Below are positions 45,582 to 54,259 of a stretch of 64,000 nt of DNA, piece by piece; position 1 is the first letter of the stretch; each line of letters starts with the position of its first letter. Below the pieces are notes generated by a model. It worked only from the letters and a program-made list of their open reading frames with translations, was not told where the DNA came from and did not search any database. Origin of the DNA: Candidatus Zixiibacteriota bacterium (GTDB lineage Bacteria > Zixibacteria > MSB-5A5 > JAABVY01). The position numbers were made by a program, and so were the translations under genes. The stretch is taken from contig DSEQ01000006.1 of NCBI GenBank assembly GCA_011056555.1, positions 1-64,000 of the forward strand, in the 5' to 3' direction.

Positions 45582-47099
45582 CTATTGCTCCTGGTTATTC
45601 TTCGCCTCGGCGGCGGATTCCAGGAACTCATTCTTCAAATATTGATGTATTATATAATCCTGGCTGGAGGTATCCACCGGCTCCAGATACTGATAAGGAG
45701 TGTTGCCGCCATAGGCGGCAATTGAATGACACATCGTGCAATCATCCGGAATACTCTCGCCTTCCTCATCGATCATATTTGGATTATGACAGCGAAAACA
45801 TCCGCCGGTTCCCCGGTGACCTATATGACCGGGATAACTGTTCCATCTGATATTCATATATGGATGAATGTTGCGTGCATAAATGCTCTGCAGTACTGCG
45901 ATAGTTGAATCTATTTCCGCAAATTTCTGCCTGAATATTCCCGGATATTCACGTTGATAAAATCCGCGCACATGATTGGCAATCTGCTCCCGGGCGGAAG
46001 CGGTGTCATTATATATCGGAAGGATTGCTCCCAGAGCCGCTTTTTTTATAAACGGCACGGAGCGGTCGATCAATCCCTTCCTGATTCTCTCATTCAGGGC
46101 TTTTTCAGGCTGTTCGTAAATATGGGTGGCACGATTGTGACAGTCGACACAATCCAGAATCCTGAAATCTTCGAATTCGCTCTCATGCTCGCTCACCAGT
46201 TCTGTATTCTTGTAACGTTTAAATGAACCGTCCGGCTGCCTCACATCTACCCATATCATCTCCTCCCGCTCATCCTCCAGCGAGGCATAACGGATTTCAT
46301 TCTCTTCGGCAATATGCCAGTGTATCCCCCTGCGCACATCCGCCTCGCCAACGTCAATTTTCAGGCTGAGCGTGGTGTAGCGGGGTGTAGACAGGCTATC
46401 ATATTCGTAATCAACAATTCTTTTAATCCGCTGGCCGTAGAATTTATCCGGCCAGTGACATTTTTCGCAGGTCTCACGTGCCGGACGGAGCTGATATACC
46501 GGGGTCGGGATAGGCTGTTCGTAGAGATTGAATGTGAGTGAAATTATTTGCCAGAGGCCGTTGAGTTTGGCGTTCACAAGCGCATCCACTCCCTCGCCTA
46601 CATGGCATTCCACACATTTAACCCGCGCATGCGGCGAGGCCTGGTAGGTAACCCACTCAGGGTTCATGACAGTATGGCAGGCGGTTCCGCAGAAATGCGG
46701 CTCGTCCATAAAATGCAGCATCCGGCTTGAGAGAACGCTCAGGAACAATATATTGATTAGGGTGAAAATCGCGATTGTACGAAATATCCGGGAACCCAGG
46801 AAGCTGCCTTCGGTCTCCCGCTTTTCAAACTGCTCCTGCAAAAGCTGTTCGGTTGATTTTCCGGTTTCTCTTTTCCTTTTCCTCCAGGCGATCGGAATCA
46901 TTATGAGACCGATTACGAAGAGAGCGGGAAACAGCATGTAATTAACAAGACCCACATAAGCATTGGTAATGAATCCCAGGACCCGCGTCAGCTCCAGAAT
47001 TATGAATGTTACAAAGGCCGAGGTGGTCAAAACCACGCCCGTAAGCCCGAGCTTGTTGACCGAAACGCCGCGGATGAAACTTATATACTTTTTGAACAA
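45582..47099 (-). CDS. NapC/NirT-like membrane multiheme cytochrome c
   Basis: 505 residues. Three hydrophobic segments near the N-terminus (about 22-40, 52-72 and 108-127) anchor a periplasmic cytochrome part. Heme sites are five CxxCH motifs (CVECH, CEKCH, CVDCH, CFRCH, CTMCH) plus a CxxxCH at CGTACH, in the order expected for NapC/NirT-like proteins that read CGxxCHxxMxPE. These oxidise menaquinol and pass electrons to periplasmic reductases. The start is a TTG with AGGGG 7 bases upstream overlapping the stop of the octaheme gene 9 bases away, so the two form a coupled operon. The partner is therefore expected to be the octaheme protein. Confidence 0.88.
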   Translation of the reverse strand: MFKKYISFIRGVSVNKLGLTGVVLTTSAFVTFIILELTRVLGFITNAYVGLVNYMLFPALFVIGLIMIPIAWRKRKRETGKSTEQLLQEQFEKRETEGSFLGSRIFRTIAIFTLINILFLSVLSSRMLHFMDEPHFCGTACHTVMNPEWVTYQASPHARVKCVECHVGEGVDALVNAKLNGLWQIISLTFNLYEQPIPTPVYQLRPARETCEKCHWPDKFYGQRIKRIVDYEYDSLSTPRYTTLSLKIDVGEADVRRGIHWHIAEENEIRYASLEDEREEMIWVDVRQPDGSFKRYKNTELVSEHESEFEDFRILDCVDCHNRATHIYEQPEKALNERIRKGLIDRSVPFIKKAALGAILPIYNDTASAREQIANHVRGFYQREYPGIFRQKFAEIDSTIAVLQSIYARNIHPYMNIRWNSYPGHIGHRGTGGCFRCHNPNMIDEEGESIPDDCTMCHSIAAYGGNTPYQYLEPVDTSSQDYIIHQYLKNEFLESAAEAKNNQEQ

Positions 47100-47108
47100 A
47101 CTCTGCCC

Positions 47109-48434
47109 CTACTCTCCCTGAAAATAATTCTCGTAGATCTTCTGCATCTCCCCTGACCTGATCCTCTCCTGCAACTCGCCCGTCTCAGAAGTGAGCCACG
47201 AATGCATGGGATCATTTGCGATCAGGCTGTCTATGTAAGCATTGATCTCCGCGTCCTCGACCTTTCTGGCCTCAGGAAGCATCTTGAAATAGAAATGCTT
47301 GGCGACCTCATACATTCCATGCCACCAGGTATAATCCGGACCCATCATGGAGGCACCATGGCGCGCGCGTCGCCCCTCGTGATGCCAGAGTTCCCAGTAA
47401 ACCCACTCGATCTCGTTGGCAAAATTGGCAGGGTATTCGGTCAAATCTTTCTCATGTACCATGGCCAGTATCTTCTCTGCGGGCCTGACAAACTTATCAT
47501 TATAAAGCCGGACGGACGCATCAAACTGATAATAATGACCATCTGCAAAGGTCGAGCCATGACATGATTTGCATACATCCTTCATATTTTTCCGTTTGGT
47601 CTGCCAGTTATCCTTTTTTATAGAAATTGGCGGACGAAGGGTCCAGCTTATGCGCATACCGACATCATGAGTAAGCGGCTGATTCGTGGTAGCGGACATA
47701 TGGCAGGTGGCGCATGTCGGGGCTACATAGTAATCCTCCCCCACCACCCAGCGGTCCGACTCCAGATTCATCTTGTCCACGTTAGTATAATATGTATTGC
47801 CGTGTTTGGATTCTTCATAGACCTCTTTCTGGGGATGATCCGGCCCGAGATGGCATTTGGAGCAGGCCTCCGGCTGGCGGGCCTGGGCCTTTGAAAATCC
47901 ATGCCGCGTATGGCAGGCATTACAGGAGCCTTTGGAACCGTCAGGATTGAGCCTGCCGATCCCGGAGTTGGGCCAGCATTCTTTGGAAAGCTTATTGTAT
48001 TCATCCTTGTCAATTTCCATTTTAGCGCCGTGGCAACTCTCGCAGCCCAGAATGGCGATTGGATGTCCCGCAGCTACATGGGCAAGATAGGCATCATTCG
48101 ATTCCAGAATCAGGCCCGCGGTTGCGTGATAGGAATTGTCCACCTCCTCCATTTCTTTCTTGTGACACTTCCCGCAGTCCTTTGGAGTCACCAGGGTGGC
48201 GATCAAAGCCCCTTCGTGCATGTAGGCATCCGGCTCACCCTGTTTGGCGCCGTGACAGTCGAGGCAGACCACCTTGTGAATACCATGCGCCGATGTGTAC
48301 CATTGCTTATAAAGCCCCGGCGATTTTTCCTTGTGACAGGTCATGCATTTACCCGCCACCTCCGGGTCAACAGCCTGCCCTGCACCGAATACAAGCAGGC
48401 AAAGCAACGCTGACAGAATAAATATCTTTTTCAT
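47109..48434 (-). CDS. Octaheme HAO-like cytochrome c
   Basis: 441 residues with a signal peptide (FILSALLCLLVFGAGQA) and eight CxxCH motifs: CMTCH, CLDCH, CGKCH, CESCH, CNACH, CSKCH, CATCH and CKSCH. Motif spacing and segments such as ATCHMSATTNQPLTHDVG, RISWTLRPP, HHEGRRARHGASMMGPDY and TWWHGMYEVAKHFYF place it in the hydroxylamine-oxidoreductase-like family, not NrfA (no CxxCK). Coupling to a NapC-type quinol dehydrogenase resembles the epsilonproteobacterial HAO/CycX arrangement, where the enzyme is thought to reduce nitrite or hydroxylamine; whether this protein has the covalent heme-Tyr link of oxidative HAO needs alignment. The ATG at 48434 has GGGAGGAG upstream and is preferred over a TTG at 48452. 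Confidence 0.9.
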   Translation of the reverse strand: MKKIFILSALLCLLVFGAGQAVDPEVAGKCMTCHKEKSPGLYKQWYTSAHGIHKVVCLDCHGAKQGEPDAYMHEGALIATLVTPKDCGKCHKKEMEEVDNSYHATAGLILESNDAYLAHVAAGHPIAILGCESCHGAKMEIDKDEYNKLSKECWPNSGIGRLNPDGSKGSCNACHTRHGFSKAQARQPEACSKCHLGPDHPQKEVYEESKHGNTYYTNVDKMNLESDRWVVGEDYYVAPTCATCHMSATTNQPLTHDVGMRISWTLRPPISIKKDNWQTKRKNMKDVCKSCHGSTFADGHYYQFDASVRLYNDKFVRPAEKILAMVHEKDLTEYPANFANEIEWVYWELWHHEGRRARHGASMMGPDYTWWHGMYEVAKHFYFKMLPEARKVEDAEINAYIDSLIANDPMHSWLTSETGELQERIRSGEMQKIYENYFQGE

Positions 48435-48546
48435 GGCTTTGCTCCTCCCCAATATGCTAAAATAACTTTTGCAAAATATTTCGAATTATCCTGCCCTGTC
48501 CCTCGTTATCAAAGTACAGGCCATCAATATTCCCCAATATAGATTT

Positions 48547-48594
48547 TTTATAAAATTCGGTCAACAATGAAGATATTTCCTTGATCTGAATCAA
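48547..48594 (-). promoter_or_regulatory. FNR/CRP-family box and -10 box for the octaheme operon
   Basis: TTGATCTGAATCAA (48581-48594 on the plus strand) is a perfect TTGAT-N4-ATCAA palindrome. On the minus strand a TATAAA (48552-48547) follows, placing the box centre about 45-48 bases before the likely start, close to a class II activator position. The first gene downstream is the octaheme cytochrome, about 147 bases away. The palindrome could also act on the methyltransferase gene in the other direction, but the -10 match there is poorer. Confidence 0.65.
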
Positions 48595-48715
48595 GACCTT
48601 GTCCGGACGAAGAATTTCGGCCTTACTTTTCCCCTGAAATGCTAAATACACTTGAATCATATTTCTCCAGTCGACGTATTCAAATAAATTGAAGCAATTT
48701 TGATGGAGCTTGCAG

Positions 48716-49435
48716 ATGGACTCGTTGGAAGACAGACTGGCCCAGATTGACGGCAGGATTCTCGATGTCGCGGCGGGCAGGGGAGCATCACTGAAATACC
48801 TGGTAGATAAAGTCGGAGAATTTGAACAAGCTGTGGGAGTTGATTTTTCCGAACAAAATCTAAATCAGGCAAAAAATCAGTTCGATGATAATAGAATAAT
48901 CTTCCTGAAAATGAGAGCGGAAGAGCTTGATTTTGATGACAATCAATTTGACCTGGTTGCGATTGTGAATTCACTGCATCACCTCGATAATCCGCAAAAA
49001 AGCCTGGAAGAGATGCACAGGGTGCTCAAACCGGGAGGGCTCCTGCTTGTGTCCGAGATGTATAATGACAATCAGAGCGAGCGGCAAAGGTCGCATGTTC
49101 TCCTGCATCACTGGTGGGCGGATGTTGACCGGATATCCGGGATTCCGCATTATCATACATTTCCGCGTCAGCGAATTATCGATATGATAAGGAATTTGAA
49201 TCTGGCAGAAATACAAATCATGGAGTATGAAGAGGACAAGGACCTTTCCGGGGATAAGGAAACCATGTCATTCCTGATCGATGCAACCGATAATTATCTT
49301 TCCCGAATTATGGGTAAACCCGAACATCGCAGTCTGTATCAAACCGGCCTTGAACTGAAAGAACGACTGGCAACGACAGGAATATCCTGGGCAAAAGGGA
49401 TTGCAATCTGGGGGGAAAAAACCCTAACCCGATAA
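48716..49435 (+). CDS. Class I SAM-dependent methyltransferase
   Basis: 239 residues of the Methyltransf_11 type. The SAM-binding motif is ILDVAAGRGASLKYL, followed by an acidic end of strand 2 (VGVDFSEQNL), motif II LVAIVNSLHHLDNP and VLKPGGLLLVSEM. The C-terminal part (HVLLHHWWADVDRISG) would form the substrate cap. The substrate is unknown; UbiE-like or small-molecule methylation is possible. The frame opens at a TTG (48710), but the ATG at 48716 with GGAG 7 bases upstream is preferred. It is divergent from the octaheme operon and shares the intergenic region with the FNR-type box. Confidence 0.87.
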   Translation: MDSLEDRLAQIDGRILDVAAGRGASLKYLVDKVGEFEQAVGVDFSEQNLNQAKNQFDDNRIIFLKMRAEELDFDDNQFDLVAIVNSLHHLDNPQKSLEEMHRVLKPGGLLLVSEMYNDNQSERQRSHVLLHHWWADVDRISGIPHYHTFPRQRIIDMIRNLNLAEIQIMEYEEDKDLSGDKETMSFLIDATDNYLSRIMGKPEHRSLYQTGLELKERLATTGISWAKGIAIWGEKTLTR

Positions 49436-49643
49436 TCCCGACCATGCGCCTGTGGATTAATCCCATGAAACTCAACACATTACAAGCACGATGCTGATTA
49501 TCATCCGATTTTGATATTTTACATTCCAAAAGTGATCTTAAATGAGAACTAATCAAAATAAAATATGTTATAGTGAATCAAATCAAGACATATTTCGTAT
49601 TGCTTTATTGTGTAGTATGGGAAATTATAAAGGAGTTATTCCG

Positions 49644-50750
49644 ATGGCAGATATAAGGAAATCACTTTGGCTTTTGGCATTTTTGATAACCGCGGGACTG
49701 TTCACCCCCGCCAATGCCCAGCAACCTACTCTGGTTGTCACCGATCAGGTGGTGCAAATGGAATTTCATGATCAGATCACGCTTGTGGGACGCACTCAGG
49801 CCTGGGTTGAGAGCCGGTTAGTATCGGAAGTTTCGGGCCGGGTGAAAGCTATCGATGCCGGGGAGGGAATCTGGATCAAAAGAGGGACACCGCTGGTTAC
49901 AATCGATGCCGATCAAACAAGATTTATACTCAATGCCAAACAGGCCGAGACCGAGCAGGCCAAACTTGAAGCCGAGCTGACGAAGAATGATCTAAAAAGG
50001 ATGCAGGACCTGTACTCCAAGGATTTGATTTCGCAATCCGCTTACGACAGCGCGGCAACGTGGGCCAGTATAAAAGAGCAGCGTTACAACCAGCTCGAGT
50101 CGGAGCGAAAGAAACTCGAACTGGATCTCAAGAATAGCGTCATCAGGGCCATGTATGATGGTTACACGGGCCGAAAGCTGGTAGATGTTGGAGAGTGGGT
50201 CAATCCGGGCATGCCGGTATTTGAAATGGTCGATCTCTCCAGAGTCAAGGTCACGGTTGACCTCCCCGAAAGACATTTCGGCCGGGTATCAACCGGAAGC
50301 CATGCAACGATAGTAGCCTCAGGCAATGGCGGTGAACAACTATCGGGAACGGTTACAGGAATTGCTCCGCGGGCCTCGGAGGAAACACATACATTTCCCG
50401 TGATAATCGAAGTCTCCAACGAAGATATGAACCTTGGGGGTGGGATGCTGGTCAGGGCGACTCTTTCAATGGACCAGACCTTCAGTAGCCTGGCTGTTTC
50501 CAAGGATGCGATAATAAGGCAGGGAGACCAGACTCTTGTCTATACAGTCGCGGACGGCAAGGCTGTGCCGATTCCGGTTGTAACCAAATCAAGCGATGGC
50601 AAGATGATCGCTGTAGAGGGTGAGGGTCTTTCGGAGGGCATGCCTGTGGTGGTGCGGGGCAACGAAAGGATTTTTCCGGGGAGTCCGGTTACCACAGGGC
50701 AGGCACAGCAATCGACTGCAAACATGGGCCAGGTGAGCCAGAAAGATTAA
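49644..50750 (+). CDS. RND efflux periplasmic adaptor (membrane fusion protein)
   Basis: 368 residues with a signal peptide (LLAFLITAGLFTPANAQ). The lipoyl-like half motifs VSGRVKAIDAGEGIWIKRGTPL and IRAMYDGYTGRKLVDVGEWV flank an alpha-helical hairpin (residues 100-165). Beta-barrel segments (EMVDLSRVKVTVDLPERHFG) and a membrane-proximal domain follow. It links the inner-membrane pump to an outer-membrane channel. AAAGGAG precedes the chosen ATG at 49644; the longer frame to 49542 would add residues before the signal peptide. The pump gene follows 36 bases later; no TolC-like gene is in the window. Confidence 0.9.
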   Translation: MADIRKSLWLLAFLITAGLFTPANAQQPTLVVTDQVVQMEFHDQITLVGRTQAWVESRLVSEVSGRVKAIDAGEGIWIKRGTPLVTIDADQTRFILNAKQAETEQAKLEAELTKNDLKRMQDLYSKDLISQSAYDSAATWASIKEQRYNQLESERKKLELDLKNSVIRAMYDGYTGRKLVDVGEWVNPGMPVFEMVDLSRVKVTVDLPERHFGRVSTGSHATIVASGNGGEQLSGTVTGIAPRASEETHTFPVIIEVSNEDMNLGGGMLVRATLSMDQTFSSLAVSKDAIIRQGDQTLVYTVADGKAVPIPVVTKSSDGKMIAVEGEGLSEGMPVVVRGNERIFPGSPVTTGQAQQSTANMGQVSQKD

Positions 50751-50786
50751 TTCTACTGCAAGGAAAACTAATTAAGGGATAACAAA

Positions 50787-53700
50787 GTGAGCTTAATAAA
50801 ATCCTCGATAAAATATCCGGTCACCGTTGTAGTGGCCGTATTGATCATAACCATCTCCGGATTTCTGGCTTTAAAGCAGGTGCCGATCCAGCTTACGCCA
50901 GAAGTACAGCAGCCTATTATCACTGTCAGCACCACCTGGGTTGGAGCTTCTCCCGAAGAAATTGAGAGAGAAATTATCGAGGAGCAGGAGGAATACCTTA
51001 AATCTGTCGAGGGCGTGGAGGAAATGCGTTCTGAATCACAGGATGGCAGAGGGACAATTACACTCGAATTTCCGGTCGGCACCGATCTCACCGGCGCAGT
51101 AGTGAGAGTGACCAACAAGCTCAACGAGGTACCCTCCTACCCCCAAAACGCGGAACGTCCGGTAGTAAGATCATCCGGTGAAACTGAGGGCGCGATAGCC
51201 TGGTTCATTGTGCGCGCGCTCGATTCGAATTTATATATACCGCACCAGGAACGCCTCATCGAAGATATTGTCAAACCTCGACTGGAACGTGTCGAGGGTG
51301 TTGCCTCGATCAATATCTACGGCGGCCTGGAGCAGGAACTGCATGTCGTCTTCGATCCCGATCTGCTGGCTTCTTCCGGAATAACGGTGGATATGCTGGC
51401 CAATGCTTTACGGGCGGAAAACCGCGACATTTCAGCCGGTGACTTCGGCGAAGGCAAAAGAAAATATGTGGTGCGCACAACCTCCCGCTTTGAATCGATC
51501 GAGGATGTCGAAGAGACCGTGGTTGCGGTCCAGAATGGCGTGCCCATCCGGGTTCGCGACGTGGCCGAGGTCAGCCTAGATTTCGAAAAGCCCATAGCTA
51601 TGGTGCGCAATCTGGGCAGTCCGGCAATAGCCTTCAATGCGCAGCGCCAGGTTGGAGCCAATGTCCTGGAGGTGCTGGATGACCTCTTGAAACAGGTCGA
51701 TATCCTCAACCGCGAGGTTATGAACCCGCGTGGCATGAATATCGTTAACGCCTATAATGAAACCACCTACATAAATTCAGCCATTGATCTGGTATTCTCG
51801 AATATTTATCTGGGCGGCTTTCTGGCAATTCTGGTGCTGTTCATATTCCTGAGATCGGCTTCGGCCATAGCGGTGATTGCGCTTTCGATTCCGATCTCGA
51901 TAATTAGCACATTCCTCGCAATGTCTCTGTTCGGGCGGACCATCAATGTCATTTCGCTTGCCGGTATGGCTTTCGCGGTGGGAATGGTGGTGGACAGCTC
52001 CATTGTGGTACTCGAGAATATTTACCGTCATATGCAGATGGGCAAGTCCAAATGGCAGGCTGCTGCTGACGGCGCGCGCGAAGTCTGGGGTGCCTTGCTG
52101 GCCTCAACTGTAACGACCATCGCCGTATTTCTTCCAATCATGTTTGTTGAAGAACAGGCCGGGCAGCTGTTCCAGGATATCGCTATTGCAATATCAAGCG
52201 CAATCGTAATCTCACTTCTTGTTTCGATTACCGTGATACCGACATTATCCTCCCGTGCACTTAAGGTCTCAAGCAAATTACAAGGTTCCGATCAGCATAA
52301 ATCACTGCTGGGCAGGTTTGCCGCCCGCGTGGCCGCATTCGTGGATTTTATCAACGCCAGGGGCGCCCGCAGGCTGGGTACAATTATCGGGATTGTAGTG
52401 TTTGCAATGTTCTTTACCTGGCTGTTATTGCCCGACGCGGAATATCTCCCTAACGGCAACCGGAATCTGGTATTTGCATTCATGCTCCCTCCCCCCGGAT
52501 ACAACATTGATGAAATGGTCAGGGCGGGGCAGACAATCGAATCCCAGATCAAGCCGCTCTGGGAGGCAGAGGGCGAAGAGGCAGAAGAAATGCCGGGCGG
52601 CGGCATAGAAAATTTCTTCTTTGTGGCCTTTTCGGGACAAGCATTTTTCGGCATGGCCTCGCGCGATCATGAGCGCGCCTCGGAGCTGGTCCAGGTGGCC
52701 AACAAGGCGATATTCTCGATCCCGGGATCGATCGGTTTTGCCAGCCAGACTTCATTGTTTGGGCGCGGCTTTGCCGGTACAAGATCGGTGCGGATTGATG
52801 TGACCGGCCCTGAATTGGGTAAAGTGCTGCAAATTGCGGGCCAGGTATTCGGCCAGGTGGGACAGATCCTGCCCGGTTCGAATTCCCGTCCAATTCCCGG
52901 GCTCGACCTGGGAAATCCCGAAGTCAGAGTTATTCCTGACCGGGTGCGAGCGGCGGATGTCAATCTTACCGCCAGCCAGATCGGACTGGCTGTTAATGCT
53001 CTGGTTGACGGCGCAATCGTAAGCGATTATTACCATAACGGTAAAGAGCTTGATCTGATTATCAAGGGCCGTGAGAACTGGACCCGTCATACGCAGGATA
53101 TATCTCAGTTGCCCCTTGCCACCAACAGTGGAAAACTGGTTACGGTCGGGGATGTGGCCGATGTCGTCATGCGCCAGGGCCCGGTGCAGATCAATCATGT
53201 CGAAAGGCAGCGGACAGTTTCAATCGAAACCGTACTGCCCGATGAGATCCCGCTTGAAAAAGCTATGGTCATGCTTGAAAATGACATCATCAGTCACCTG
53301 AGAAGTCAGGGCCAGGTTGGCGGCCTTTACGACATAAATCTCTCGGGAACCGCAGATGATCTAAGTAAATTGCGTGCAGAATTGACAACAGATTTTCACC
53401 TGGCGATCATTCTGACATATCTGCTTCTATCCGCGCTTTTCCAGTCATTCACATACCCACTGGTGATATTATTGACCGTGCCCCTGGCTACATTCGGCGG
53501 GGTACTGGGATTGAATGTTGTCCAGTTATTCGACAGTTCACAACAGTTCGATATACTCACAATGCTTGGTTTTGTGATCCTGGTTGGAACGGTGATCAAC
53601 AACTCCATCCTGATCGTATATTATGCTCTTCAATTGATGCGAGAGGGCTGGGATGCCCGTTCGGCCGTCAAGGAATCTGTTCGGGTGCGCGTACGTCCCA

Positions 53701-53981
53701 TCTTTATGTCAACCGGAACATCGACTCTCGCTATGCTGCCGCTTATCATAATGCCGGGCGCCGGATCGGAGCTTTATCGCGGTCTCGGCTCGGTGGTTGT
53801 GGGCGGTCTGGCGGTATCCACCGTAACCACCCTGATATTGACTCCGCTGGTATTTTCGTATGCCATTGAGCTGACAGTCCGGATCAAGGGTTTTCTGGGA
53901 ATGAAGAGAAAAGCGGTCAGTACAGCGCCGGCAGTGGACAGTCCCGGCAGCACAACAGCGGCGGTTGAAAGAGATTCCTGA
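50787..53981 (+). CDS. RND-family efflux permease (HAE type)
   Basis: 1064 residues, close to AcrB length, with the duplicated 12-helix layout and two large periplasmic loops. The N-terminal PVTVVVAVLIITISGFLAL, porter-domain SPEEIEREIIEEQEEYLKSV and transmembrane-4 AFAVGMVVDSSIVVLENIYRH are clear; the proton-relay Asp pair of AcrB (DD) is D-S here, and other HAE pumps often have D-N. C-terminal helix 11 appears as PIFMSTGTSTLAMLPLI. Substrates are drugs, detergents or lipids, not predictable. GTG start with AAGGGA 8 bases upstream. It follows the adaptor and is presumably cotranscribed. No outer-membrane factor accompanies it. Confidence 0.93.
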   Translation: MSLIKSSIKYPVTVVVAVLIITISGFLALKQVPIQLTPEVQQPIITVSTTWVGASPEEIEREIIEEQEEYLKSVEGVEEMRSESQDGRGTITLEFPVGTDLTGAVVRVTNKLNEVPSYPQNAERPVVRSSGETEGAIAWFIVRALDSNLYIPHQERLIEDIVKPRLERVEGVASINIYGGLEQELHVVFDPDLLASSGITVDMLANALRAENRDISAGDFGEGKRKYVVRTTSRFESIEDVEETVVAVQNGVPIRVRDVAEVSLDFEKPIAMVRNLGSPAIAFNAQRQVGANVLEVLDDLLKQVDILNREVMNPRGMNIVNAYNETTYINSAIDLVFSNIYLGGFLAILVLFIFLRSASAIAVIALSIPISIISTFLAMSLFGRTINVISLAGMAFAVGMVVDSSIVVLENIYRHMQMGKSKWQAAADGAREVWGALLASTVTTIAVFLPIMFVEEQAGQLFQDIAIAISSAIVISLLVSITVIPTLSSRALKVSSKLQGSDQHKSLLGRFAARVAAFVDFINARGARRLGTIIGIVVFAMFFTWLLLPDAEYLPNGNRNLVFAFMLPPPGYNIDEMVRAGQTIESQIKPLWEAEGEEAEEMPGGGIENFFFVAFSGQAFFGMASRDHERASELVQVANKAIFSIPGSIGFASQTSLFGRGFAGTRSVRIDVTGPELGKVLQIAGQVFGQVGQILPGSNSRPIPGLDLGNPEVRVIPDRVRAADVNLTASQIGLAVNALVDGAIVSDYYHNGKELDLIIKGRENWTRHTQDISQLPLATNSGKLVTVGDVADVVMRQGPVQINHVERQRTVSIETVLPDEIPLEKAMVMLENDIISHLRSQGQVGGLYDINLSGTADDLSKLRAELTTDFHLAIILTYLLLSALFQSFTYPLVILLTVPLATFGGVLGLNVVQLFDSSQQFDILTMLGFVILVGTVINNSILIVYYALQLMREGWDARSAVKESVRVRVRPIFMSTGTSTLAMLPLIIMPGAGSELYRGLGSVVVGGLAVSTVTTLILTPLVFSYAIELTVRIKGFLGMKRKAVSTAPAVDSPGSTTAAVERDS

Positions 53982-54259
53982 ATCTGATTTGACGATCTGA
54001 TTATCGAATAATTTTTTCGTTTTTTTTAAACAGAAGTCCTGTATCCGCGTTATACATTAAGCTACAGACAACAGGCTATTCCAACATCTTTAACTTTATC
54101 GGATCCATTGACTCTTGAGAGCAGGCTTTCACACGATTTAATGGGATGCGAAGGCTCTTCCATCAGGCGTTTACTTCTATCAGATTAAAACCAAACATGC
54201 TATCGAAAGCAGAAAGATGCTTCTATTGAAACAGGAATTCATTTCAAAGATTTGAATCA

